NCBI RefSeq assembly: GCF_030362835.1
Contig: NZ_JAUCGQ010000001.1
Span: 1,777,461-1,841,460, forward strand
Direction: 5' to 3'
DNA from: Cellulomonas alba
GTDB taxonomy: Bacteria; Actinomycetota; Actinomycetes; Actinomycetales; Cellulomonadaceae
Length of the DNA: 64,000 nucleotides
The translations under genes were made by a program, and so were the position numbers. This document shows, piece after piece, positions 45,715-52,777 of the stretch (positions are counted from its first letter, which is position 1; the number at the start of each line of letters is the position of its first letter). The notes below the pieces were generated by a model. It worked only from the letters and a program-made list of their open reading frames with translations, searched no databases and was not told the origin of the DNA.

Positions 45715-46092
45715 TCAGGCGAGCGCCTTCGCCTTGAGCTGAGCGAACTCCTCCTCGGAGATCGTGCCTGCGTCGAGCAGCGCCTTGGCGTCCGCGATGT
45801 GCTCGGCGGGCGACTTGCCGGCGGCGACCGTGCGGATGTAGCTGTCGGTGTCCTGCTTGGCCTTGAGCGCGGCGCCCTGCGTCCGCTCGGCCATGCCCCG
45901 CCCGCGGGCGATCACGTACACGAGCGCGGTGAGGAACGGGAAGATGATCAGGAAGACGATCCACACCGCCTTCCACCACCCGCTGAGCGCGTGGTCCCGG
46001 AACAGGTCACCGAGGATCTGGAAGAGGATCACGAGGTAGGCGAAGAACAGGAACCACCAGATCAGCAGCTCCACCCAGTTCCAGAAAGTCAT
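45715..46092 (-). CDS. SHOCT domain membrane protein (PLDc_N-like)
   Basis: The 125-residue protein has two N-terminal membrane helices (about residues 3-28 and 38-62) like the PLDc_N domain. A short helix follows and then a C-terminal SHOCT motif, ADAKALLDAGTISEEEFAQLKAKAL. Function unknown; SHOCT often mediates oligomerisation. ATG at 46092 is chosen with AAAGG nine bases upstream; the TTG three codons earlier would sit on the RBS. Confidence 0.88.
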   Translation of the reverse strand: MTFWNWVELLIWWFLFFAYLVILFQILGDLFRDHALSGWWKAVWIVFLIIFPFLTALVYVIARGRGMAERTQGAALKAKQDTDSYIRTVAAGKSPAEHIADAKALLDAGTISEEEFAQLKAKALA

Positions 46093-46264
46093 CGAGCCCA
46101 ACCTTTCCTCGATCGGTGGCGGGCGCTCGGGCCCGGTGCAGCGAGGCTAACGGAAGAAGGCGCGAACCGGCACGCACCGGGCGTACCGGGCGCCGTGCCG
46201 TGTCGACGGACCAGCCGCCCGGCCCGCCCGACGGGAAGCCGCCCCAGCCGCGGCCCGGGAACGA

Positions 46265-46299
46265 CGATCGCCGGCCGACACGTGGTCGACCGGCGATCG
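46265..46299 (-). terminator. second terminator hairpin behind the riboswitch-controlled gene
   Basis: CGATCGCCGG (46265-46274) pairs perfectly with CCGGCGATCG (46290-46299), and inside it CGAC pairs with GTCG. It lies 51 bp after the 51-codon gene and before the SHOCT gene, isolating the cassette. Confidence 0.85.
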
Positions 46300-46327
46300 G
46301 TGAGAGGAGCGGGTTGCGCTCCCCGGG

Positions 46328-46343
46328 CGCGGCAGGTGCCGCG
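46328..46343 (-). terminator. hairpin directly after the 51-codon gene
   Basis: CGCGGC-AGGT-GCCGCG forms a 6-bp GC-only stem with a 4-nt loop, starting seven bases after the stop codon. Confidence 0.6.
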
Positions 46344-46349
46344 GGGGCG

Positions 46350-46505
46350 TCAGGCGGCCGCGTGGTCCCGCTGCGCCGGCAGGAGCTCCGTCGCGCCGCG
46401 ACGCGACGCCAGAGCTGCCCAGTCGCGGATGCGCGCGACGGGAACGGCCGGGGTGAGGGGGGAAGCGGTCTCGGACGGGTCGATTGAGAACCCACGCTGG
46501 TCCAT
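46350..46505 (-). CDS. 51-residue protein under a c-di-GMP riboswitch
   Basis: The peptide starts MDQRGFSIDPSETASPL, continues with a Pro/Val/Arg stretch and ends in Gln-Arg-Asp-His-Ala3. It has no signal peptide, membrane helix or recognised domain; net charge is near neutral and a short amphipathic helix around RIRDWAALASRR is likely. The gene is supported by an excellent RBS (AGGAAGG four bases before the ATG), by the GEMM riboswitch that ends at this RBS, and by terminator hairpins right after the stop. It is too short to be caught by many gene finders. Function unknown; it could be a small regulator, a toxin-like peptide or a secreted signal. Confidence 0.75.
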   Translation of the reverse strand: MDQRGFSIDPSETASPLTPAVPVARIRDWAALASRRGATELLPAQRDHAAA

Positions 46506-46514
46506 GTGACCTTC

Positions 46515-46608
46515 CTGTCTGTTCGGTAGCCCGGCTGACCCCGTGGGTCCCGTGGCTTTGCGTCCCCTCCTTGCGGAGGGTTTGCCGTTTCGCTGACAGG
46601 TCAGACAG
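46515..46608 (-). promoter_or_regulatory. cyclic-di-GMP-I (GEMM) riboswitch
   Basis: Read on the minus strand, the aptamer shows the GEMM-I core in order. ACGGCAAACC (46587-46578) is followed by a CCCTCC/GGAGGG stem closed by a GNRA tetraloop GCAA (46580-46565). Then come GGACGCAAAGCCACGGG (46566-46549), a GACC/GGTC P3 arm, and AGCCGGGCTACCGAA (46536-46522). Outer strands CTGTCTG (46608-46602) and CAGACAG (46521-46515) close the fold. The first G of GGCAAACC corresponds to the guanine that recognises c-di-GMP rather than cGAMP. TGACC in the 5' strand can pair with GGTCA beside the SD of the small gene, so control is probably at translation. Confidence 0.93.
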
Positions 46609-46714
46609 TAGAGCAGGGACGGATCCTGACGGAAGCCCGCGCACCACCCAAATACGGACATCGGTCCAATTCACCCTCTCGGAGCAATCCCGGGCGCGAG
46701 AGGCCCCCCGACAT
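46609..46714 (-). promoter_or_regulatory. likely promoter region of the riboswitch transcript
   Basis: No gene is seen. An AT-richer island around 46646-46675 (TTGGAC and TATTTG on the minus strand, with GGAC-CGAT-GTCC as a dyad) lies about 40-65 bp upstream of the aptamer and is the best candidate promoter. Exact boxes cannot be fixed by eye. Confidence 0.4.
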
Positions 46715-46750
46715 GACGAAGGCGCCGGTCAGAGGGCCGGCGCCTGCGTC
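46715..46750 (-). terminator. terminator hairpin after the CsbD gene
   Basis: AGGCGCCGG (46720-46728) and CCGGCGCCT (46737-46745) form a perfect 9-bp stem with an 8-nt loop, extended by GACG/CGTC across one mismatch. It lies 41 bp after the csbD-like stop. Confidence 0.85.
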
Positions 46751-46790
46751 GGGAGTCCCTAGGTCGGGACCGCCATCTTGCTGCCGAGGG

Positions 46791-46961
46791 TCACTTGAAG
46801 GCGTCCTTGACCTTCTCGCCGGCCTGCTTGAGGTCGGCCTTCGACTGGTCGACCTTGCCCTCGGCCTCGAGGCGCTCGTCGTCCGTCGCCTTGCCGGTGG
46901 CCTCCTTGGCCTTGCCCTTCGCGTTCTCAGCGGCGTTCGAGATCTTGTCGTCGAGACCCAT
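46791..46961 (-). CDS. CsbD family stress-response protein
   Basis: This 56-residue protein is highly charged and helical, with the family pattern MGLDDKISNAAENAKGKAKE and later KVDQSKADLKQAGEKVKDAFK. CsbD-like proteins are abundant general-stress proteins of unknown mechanism. AGGAGG lies five bases before the ATG and a good terminator follows. It is shorter than usual ORF cut-offs but clearly real. Confidence 0.92.
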   Translation of the reverse strand: MGLDDKISNAAENAKGKAKEATGKATDDERLEAEGKVDQSKADLKQAGEKVKDAFK

Positions 46962-47061
46962 GGCTTCCTCCTGAGGGGTGTGAGGGATTCTCGACGCTAC
47001 GCGGGGGTCTCGGGGGTCGCATCCGGACGGTTGCCCGGGGGTGGGTGAATCGCCCGATCGA

Positions 47062-48276
47062 TCAGGCCACGCCGCACGCGGTGCCGGCGCCCGCCGCCGG
47101 CTCGACGGCCGCGCGCCAGACGAAGTCGTCGTCGACCACGAGCGCGCGGTCCGGCACGAACGAGACGCCGATGATCCCCGGCGCCAGCGAGGACACCCGG
47201 ACGGTGCCGTGGTCGATGCCCGCCTCCGTCACATTCGGCCCACGGCTCACGTCGACGCTCAGGTGGATCGAGCGCGCGTCGTCCGGCACACCCGCGGCGT
47301 CGGATCGAGCCGGCCCGAGGACGGCCGTCAACGTCGTGACCGGCCCGCCGTAGACCCACCAGAACATCGCCTCGCCCTGGTCGGACCAGCTCCGCCGGAC
47401 GCCGAGACGCGTCTCGGCCGTCCAGCCCTGCGTGATCAGCCGCGCCTCGAGCAGCCGCAGCCGGGGCGACGTGAGCCACTTCTCGTCGACGCGCGTCGTC
47501 TCCTCGGTCCAGCCACCGCCGGGCGTCGGTCCGATGTACCCGAGCGCCGGGCCGCCGTTCGCGCTCGCCTGGATGCTCAGGTCGCCCTGGCACGTCGCGT
47601 CGGCGCCCGACCCGGCCTCGTGGACGGCGAGGAGCGCGAGGAGGGCGACCGTGCACGCCGCGCCGGCGAGCGACGTCGCGACCGTGCCCGGGAGCAGGGG
47701 GACCCGGTGCGCGGCGAGCCACGCCACCGCGGGGTGGCGTTCCGGCGCACGCGTCAGCCGGGCGTCGCTCGACGCCAGCGAGTCGGCGAAGGTCCGCCGG
47801 CGGGGGTGCCACAGCGGTCGCAGGTAGCCGACCAGCAGGAGCACGTCGAGGAAGTGGGCGACCTCGCGGCCCACGGTGCGGAGCAGCCCGAGCGGTCGGT
47901 CGTCGGCCTCGCGCACGATCGCGATCCCCATCGCGCGCTTGCCCGGGGTCGAGCCCGTGTACGCCTGCAGGACCAGCAGAGCGGCGACGCTCACGAACCA
48001 CCCGGCCACGGGCGCGTGCACGCGCGGCTCGTTCGCGAGGCTCACGCTCCAGGAGGTGTCGAACCGCCCTCCGAGCAGGAAGCTGACGGTCGCCACGATC
48101 CAGCCGTCCAGCAGCGCGGCCGCGACGCGCCGCCACCAGTGCGCGAAGGGTGGGCGCGCGTCAGGCCGGGGAGCGGGCTGCGCGGTCGCCGCCCCGGGGA
48201 CCGCGCCACCACCCGGCGGCAGCCGCGGCGCGTCCTGGGTCAGGATCCCCGGCTGGCGCGGCTGCTCCGTCGTCAT
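47062..48276 (-). CDS. RDD family membrane protein with extracytoplasmic domain
   Basis: The 404-residue protein has a Pro-rich N-terminus, then an RDD domain (about residues 43-170; RRVAAALLDGWIVATVSFLL, GSTPGKRAMGI). A further membrane helix near 215-232 is followed by a C-terminal beta-rich domain of about 170 residues facing outside. That combination is uncommon. CACGAT lies six bases before the ATG, so a leaderless message is possible. Function unknown. Confidence 0.85.
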   Translation of the reverse strand: MTTEQPRQPGILTQDAPRLPPGGGAVPGAATAQPAPRPDARPPFAHWWRRVAAALLDGWIVATVSFLLGGRFDTSWSVSLANEPRVHAPVAGWFVSVAALLVLQAYTGSTPGKRAMGIAIVREADDRPLGLLRTVGREVAHFLDVLLLVGYLRPLWHPRRRTFADSLASSDARLTRAPERHPAVAWLAAHRVPLLPGTVATSLAGAACTVALLALLAVHEAGSGADATCQGDLSIQASANGGPALGYIGPTPGGGWTEETTRVDEKWLTSPRLRLLEARLITQGWTAETRLGVRRSWSDQGEAMFWWVYGGPVTTLTAVLGPARSDAAGVPDDARSIHLSVDVSRGPNVTEAGIDHGTVRVSSLAPGIIGVSFVPDRALVVDDDFVWRAAVEPAAGAGTACGVA

Positions 48277-48350
48277 GCGCGGATCGTGGCAGAAGCGACG
48301 GGCGCTCGTGGCCGGTTCCGGGGACGGCTTTCACCGGGTCCGGCTGCTCG

Positions 48351-49214
48351 TCAGACGTGGTCGCGCCACGTGTGGCGCGGGTCGTACCCCAGCAGGCGGC
48401 GGGCCTTGTCGATGCCGAGCAGCGTCTCGGTGCCCGTGAGCTCGCGGCGCACGGGGACGCCGGGGAACCAGCGGGCGACGAGCTCGGCCGACGGCGTCGT
48501 CATCACCGTGTCGGGGGACGCGATGACGAACGCCTCGAACCCCGTGAGGTCGGACTCGAGGGCGAGCCGCACCGCGAGCGCGCCGTCGCGCGCGTCGATG
48601 TAGCCCCACAGGTTCCAGATGCGGCGCTGGGGGTCGTCCTCGAAGCCGGGGAACCCGAGCTCCGTGTAGTCCTCGACGTCCATGACGTTGGAGAACCGCA
48701 GCCCGATCAGCTTGAGCTGCGGGTCCCACCGCGTGAAGTGCCGCGCCATCTCCTCCTCGACCGCCTTGCCGAGCGAGTACGTGCTCTCGGGGCGGACCGC
48801 GTACTCCTCGTCGACCGGCACGTACGGCGGCGGCGTCTCGAACGGCAGGCCCAGCACCGTCTCGCTCGACGCCCACACGACGTTGCGGATGCCGAGCACC
48901 TTCGCGGCATGGAAGACGTGGTGCGTCGCGACCACGTTGTTGGCGAACGTCGCACCGCTCGGGCGCAGGCCCGGCGCCGGGATCGCCGCGAGGTGGACGA
49001 CGGCGTCGACGCCGCTGTACCGGTCGTCGATGCCCGACAGCGCCTCGACCACCTGGCCGAGGTCCGTCAGGTCGACGCGCGTGAACGCCGCGGGCTGACC
49101 CGCGGGCGGCGGCGCCTGGTCGACGTTCACCACCTCGTAGCCGTGCTCGGCGAGGTCGGTGACCACCGCCCGTCCGAGCTTGCCGCTGCCACCGGTCACC
49201 ACCACGCGCGTCAT
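48351..49214 (-). CDS. NAD-dependent epimerase/dehydratase (extended SDR)
   Basis: The 287-residue protein has the cofactor motif VVVTGGSGKLGRAVV at the start, HLAAIPAPG after strand 4, and the catalytic Tyr/Lys in STYSLGKAVEEE with ASSET upstream. The substrate is probably a nucleotide sugar or sugar acid (uronate dehydrogenase-like proteins look similar). TACGGT lies seven bases before the ATG at 49214 and no RBS is seen. The adjacent aldo/keto reductase may work on related sugars. Confidence 0.88.
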   Translation of the reverse strand: MTRVVVTGGSGKLGRAVVTDLAEHGYEVVNVDQAPPPAGQPAAFTRVDLTDLGQVVEALSGIDDRYSGVDAVVHLAAIPAPGLRPSGATFANNVVATHHVFHAAKVLGIRNVVWASSETVLGLPFETPPPYVPVDEEYAVRPESTYSLGKAVEEEMARHFTRWDPQLKLIGLRFSNVMDVEDYTELGFPGFEDDPQRRIWNLWGYIDARDGALAVRLALESDLTGFEAFVIASPDTVMTTPSAELVARWFPGVPVRRELTGTETLLGIDKARRLLGYDPRHTWRDHV

Positions 49215-49261
49215 GCGCTCGACCGTACCCGGGGTCGCGGGGCTCGGGCCGGGACGGTGGG

Positions 49262-50233
49262 TCAGTCGGCGTCGAGCCAGGTGTGCTCGGGCGGGAGCAG
49301 CTTCTCGAGGTCGCGGAACAGGTCGTCCGGAAGGTCGAGCGACGCCGCCTCGAGCGTCGACGCGATGCGGGCCGGGCTGCTCATGCCGACGATCGTCGAC
49401 GTGAACCGCGAGTCCCGCAGCGAGAACTGGAGCGCCGCGGTGCGCAGGTCCGTGCCGTACGAGGCGCACACCCGGTGCATCGCGTCGACCGCCGCCAGCA
49501 CCTCGGGCGGGGCCTCCCGGTAGCCGTACGTGCTCGGGCCGGTGCCGGGCGCCGCCGCGAGGATGCCGCCGCCGTAGACGGCCGCGTTGAGCACCGCCAT
49601 GCCGCGGGAGAGCGCGTCCTCGATGAGCGGCCCGGCGCTGCGGTCGAGGAGCGTCCAGCGGTTGTGCACGAGCATCACGTCGAACACGTCCAGCGCGACG
49701 TACCGCGCGATCTCCTGGACGCGCCCGCCCGCGATGCCGATCGCGCCGACCTGGCCGCGCTCGCGGAGCTCGACCAGCGCGTCGACCGCGCCACCCGGCT
49801 GCGTGATCTCGTCGAAGTCGAAGAACTCCGGGTCGTGCAGGTGCACGAGCGGCAGGAAGTCGAGGCCGAGGCGCTCGCGGCTCTCCGCGACGGATGCGCG
49901 CACCCGGGCGCCCGAGTAGTCGCTGCCGGACGGGTCGACCTTCGTCGCGATCGTCACGTCGTCGGGCTTGCCGTCCGCGAGGGTGAGCGCGGCACCGATG
50001 CGGCGCTCGCTCTCGCCGTCGCTGTAGCCGTTCGAGGTGTCGATGAACCGGATCGGGCTGTCGAGCGCCGCGAGGACGGTCGCGACGCCCTCGTCGGCGG
50101 GCACGTCCCGCCCGTACAGGCGCGGCATGCTGCCGAGCGGCGAGCCCCCGAGGCAGACGGCCGAGACCTGGAGATCGGTGCGCTCGAGCGAGCGGATCCA
50201 CCCGGGCGTGCCGGGCGCGAACGGGCTGGTCAT
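49262..50233 (-). CDS. aldo/keto reductase (L-fucose/D-arabinose dehydrogenase-like)
   Basis: This 323-residue TIM-barrel oxidoreductase has the AKR tetrad Asp/Tyr (FIDTSNGYSDGESERR), Lys (IATKVDPSG) and His (LVHLHDPEFF). The spacing resembles pyridoxal or L-fucose dehydrogenase types. ATG at 50233 has GAGGAGG seven bases upstream. It lies 47 bp upstream of the epimerase in the same direction, so a sugar-oxidation pair is plausible. Confidence 0.9.
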   Translation of the reverse strand: MTSPFAPGTPGWIRSLERTDLQVSAVCLGGSPLGSMPRLYGRDVPADEGVATVLAALDSPIRFIDTSNGYSDGESERRIGAALTLADGKPDDVTIATKVDPSGSDYSGARVRASVAESRERLGLDFLPLVHLHDPEFFDFDEITQPGGAVDALVELRERGQVGAIGIAGGRVQEIARYVALDVFDVMLVHNRWTLLDRSAGPLIEDALSRGMAVLNAAVYGGGILAAAPGTGPSTYGYREAPPEVLAAVDAMHRVCASYGTDLRTAALQFSLRDSRFTSTIVGMSSPARIASTLEAASLDLPDDLFRDLEKLLPPEHTWLDAD

Positions 50234-50353
50234 GGTGTGTCCTCCTCGGGGGTCGCCCCCATCTCAGCGCACGACGCGTCGCGGAGCGAGCCCGCGGGCG
50301 GGTAACGGCGCGCGTCGGCCGACGCGGTGGCGCGCCGACTGTGCGCCGAGATG

Positions 50354-50405
50354 CGTACGTCCCGCCGGGGCGCGTACCTCCAGGGACGGGGTTCGGCGGG
50401 ATGTA
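50354..50405 (-). terminator. hairpin terminator after the penicillin-binding protein gene
   Basis: GTAC-g-TCCCGCCG (50354-50366) pairs with CGGCGGGA-t-GTAC (50393-50405) with one mismatch, around a 26-nt loop. It lies 28 bp after the stop codon. Confidence 0.65.
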
Positions 50406-50432
50406 CGTGTCTGGCGAGAGATCGCGGCGGTG

Positions 50433-52421
50433 TCAGCCGTGCAGGAGGGTCAGGAAGCGCTTGAGGATCGGGCCGGCGGTCGTCGCGCCGAAGTCGCCCT
50501 CGTCGACGTAGACGCAGACCGCGAGGTCGCCCTGGATCGCCACGAGCCACGCGTGGTTCTTCGTGTCGCCCGTCGGGCCGAACTGGGCCGTGCCCGTCTT
50601 GGCGAGGACCGGGCCGCCGGGGACGTCCTGCAGGAGCGTGGCGGTGCCGTCGGTGACGACCCCGCGCATCAGCGTGCGCAGCGTGCTCGCCTCGGCGGCG
50701 GTGAGGGGCTTCGCGGGGGCGGCCGGTGCCGACGCGGCCGCGGTGCTCGTCGCGCCGGTCCCGCCCGTCGCGCCCGCCCCGCCGGCGCCGGCCACGACCG
50801 ACGCCCGGTCGACCACCGACGGGTTGACCGTGTGACCGGCGGCGACTGAGGCGACGACCGTCGCCATGCCCAGCGGCGACGCCACCACCCGACCCTGCCC
50901 GATCAGCGACGCCGCGTGGTCCGTGCCGCTCGCCTCGGCGGGGACGTCGCCCAGGAACGCGGGCAGCCCGAAGGACGGCGTCCCGGTCAGACCGAGGGAC
51001 GCCGCGGCCGCCGCGAGGTCGCCCTGCGACACCGTGTCGCGCTCGCCGATGAACGCGGTGTTGCACGAGTGCGCGAATGCGGTGGTCAGGGGGATCGAGC
51101 CGAGCTTGCTCGACGGGTAGTCCGGGGTGTTCCTGAACTCGCGGCCGGCGACCGTGACGCTCGGCGCGCACGCCATCGTGGTGCGCTTCGTCGCGCCGTC
51201 GCGCAGCATCGCGAGCGCGGTCGCGATCTTGAGCGTCGAGCCCGGGGCGTACTCGCCGAGCGTCGCGACGGACTGGCCGCTCGTCACGGGCCCGCTGGCC
51301 ACGGCGAGCACGGCGCCGGTCGAGGGGCGGATCGCGACGACCGCGCTCGCGGGCTTCACGTCCGCCAGGACGCGCTCGGCGTCCTTCTGGGTGTCGACGT
51401 CGAGCGTCGTACCCAGCGGCGTGCCGGGCTTCGGGTCGACGTGGAACAGGTCGCGTGCCGCGCTGCCGTCCTGCGCGACCGCCCGGATCGTCAGCCCCGG
51501 CGTGCCCCGGAGCTGCGCGTCGTACTGCCGCTCGAGCCCGCTGAGGCCCGTCTGGTCGCCCGCGACGATCGCGCCGTGCGAGCTCGTGACGATGTCGGCG
51601 GTCGCGTCGCCGACCGAACCGAGCACCGGCCGCGCGAACGTCCGGGTCGGCGCGAGCGGCAGCTGTCCCGGCACGGCGTTGACGCCCGCCATGCGGGCGA
51701 GCTTCGGGATGTCGAAGTCCGGGTCGCTGTCGCGCACCGTGATGGCGACCACGAACGCCTTCGACCCCGCCTTCGCGACCTGCGCGGCGTACGCGTCGGC
51801 GTCGATCCCGACGGCCTTCGCGAGCGCCTTCGCGGCCGCGGCCTGCTGCGCCGCGGCGATCCGCGTCTTGTCGATGCCGATCGCGTGCACGGGCCGCGGG
51901 GTGACGAGCGGGTTGCCGTCGCCGTCGAGGATGTCGGCACGGGTGGCGCGCTCACGCTTGTCGACCAGCTTCTCGCCGTCCGTCAGGTCCGGCGCGAGGA
52001 TCGCGGGGTTCCAGGTGACGAGCCACACCTTCTTGTCGTGCGGGTCGCGCGACAGCGATGCCTGCGTCGTGTACGTCCACGGCCGGGCGGCGCCGACGTC
52101 CCACGTGAAGGCGAGCCTGGCGGTGGCCTGGTCCTTGTCGTCGGCCGCGGCGGTGGTGGTCGCGACGACCTTCGGCGCCCACGGCGCGAGGCCGTCGTAC
52201 GCGGCGGTGCGCGCGTCCGCCGCGGCGGTGGCGTCGGTGCCGGGCGCGAAGTGGACCGCGTCGAACGTGCCGGAGCCGACGGCGGCGGCGAGCGCCTTGC
52301 CCGCTGCCTGGGGTCCAGGGGGCTGCGACCCGCACGCCGTGAGCGACGTCGCCACCAGGAGCGCCGCGAGCGCTCCGCCCGACCACCGCGCCGCGCGCCG
52401 CGCGCGTGCCACCTCTGCCAC
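50433..52421 (-). CDS. penicillin-binding lipoprotein (transpeptidase, MecA_N-type)
   Basis: The 662-residue protein has a signal sequence ending in the lipobox SLTAC, an NTF2-like MecA_N domain (about residues 35-150), a PBP dimerisation region, and a transpeptidase domain. The transpeptidase motifs are SxxK in APGSTLKI (about residue 395), SxN in AHSCNTAF (about 450) and KTG in LAKTGTAQF (about 608). It cross-links peptidoglycan and resembles the penicillin-binding lipoproteins of mycobacteria. GTG at 52421 is chosen for GGGAG six bases upstream. Confidence 0.92.
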   Translation of the reverse strand: MAEVARARRAARWSGGALAALLVATSLTACGSQPPGPQAAGKALAAAVGSGTFDAVHFAPGTDATAAADARTAAYDGLAPWAPKVVATTTAAADDKDQATARLAFTWDVGAARPWTYTTQASLSRDPHDKKVWLVTWNPAILAPDLTDGEKLVDKRERATRADILDGDGNPLVTPRPVHAIGIDKTRIAAAQQAAAAKALAKAVGIDADAYAAQVAKAGSKAFVVAITVRDSDPDFDIPKLARMAGVNAVPGQLPLAPTRTFARPVLGSVGDATADIVTSSHGAIVAGDQTGLSGLERQYDAQLRGTPGLTIRAVAQDGSAARDLFHVDPKPGTPLGTTLDVDTQKDAERVLADVKPASAVVAIRPSTGAVLAVASGPVTSGQSVATLGEYAPGSTLKIATALAMLRDGATKRTTMACAPSVTVAGREFRNTPDYPSSKLGSIPLTTAFAHSCNTAFIGERDTVSQGDLAAAAASLGLTGTPSFGLPAFLGDVPAEASGTDHAASLIGQGRVVASPLGMATVVASVAAGHTVNPSVVDRASVVAGAGGAGATGGTGATSTAAASAPAAPAKPLTAAEASTLRTLMRGVVTDGTATLLQDVPGGPVLAKTGTAQFGPTGDTKNHAWLVAIQGDLAVCVYVDEGDFGATTAGPILKRFLTLLHG

Positions 52422-52777
52422 CGACGTCTCCCCCTGCCTCGTGCCTGCCCCGTCACGTGCGGACGTCCGGTCGTCCGCGTGGGTTGCCCGGCTCAACCTG
52501 CCCGATCCGGGCGGTTCGTGTCACCACCGACGCCCGTCGGTGGACGAGCCTTCACGGGACCGACACGACCCGGGCGAGACGGGCGCGTCGTCGCCGCGAC
52601 GATAGCGACTGCCGCGTGCGAAGGGACGCGGTTCGGCGAGCGGATCTGCGCGGGACGCACCGCCGCGGCACCCTGCGCCGCCGTCCGGGCACGACGGAGC
52701 GGGCCGGGTGACCCACACCCGACCCGCTCCGTGCGACCTGCCCGGCCCTCCTCGTCAGGCGGTCGCGGCCCGCGCCG
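52422..52777 (-). other. 356-bp gap between the beta-helix and PBP genes
   Basis: No gene is seen. The part next to the beta-helix stop contains the terminator at 52695-52731; the part next to the PBP gene should hold its promoter, but no clear boxes are visible. Confidence 0.5.
52695..52731 (-). terminator. terminator hairpin after the beta-helix gene
   Basis: A 16-position stem with one C-A mismatch (CGGAGCGGGcCGGGTG and partner) closes a 5-nt loop, 47 bp after the stop codon. Confidence 0.85.

Larger units (their letters stand above)
46093..46349 (-). other. gap containing the hairpins after the riboswitch gene
   Basis: No credible gene is seen in these 257 bp. The region holds two hairpins (46265-46299 and 46328-46343) and the RBS of the SHOCT gene. 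Confidence 0.5.

Noticed and set aside
46007-46495. Longer frame on the minus strand between the SHOCT gene and the riboswitch gene
   Set aside because: It has no RBS, overlaps two terminator hairpins and real genes at both ends, and its translation is low-complexity.
46515-46608. c-di-AMP (ydaO) or cobalamin riboswitch
   Set aside because: The conserved blocks fit GEMM-I only; neither the ydaO pseudoknot motifs nor a B12 box is present.
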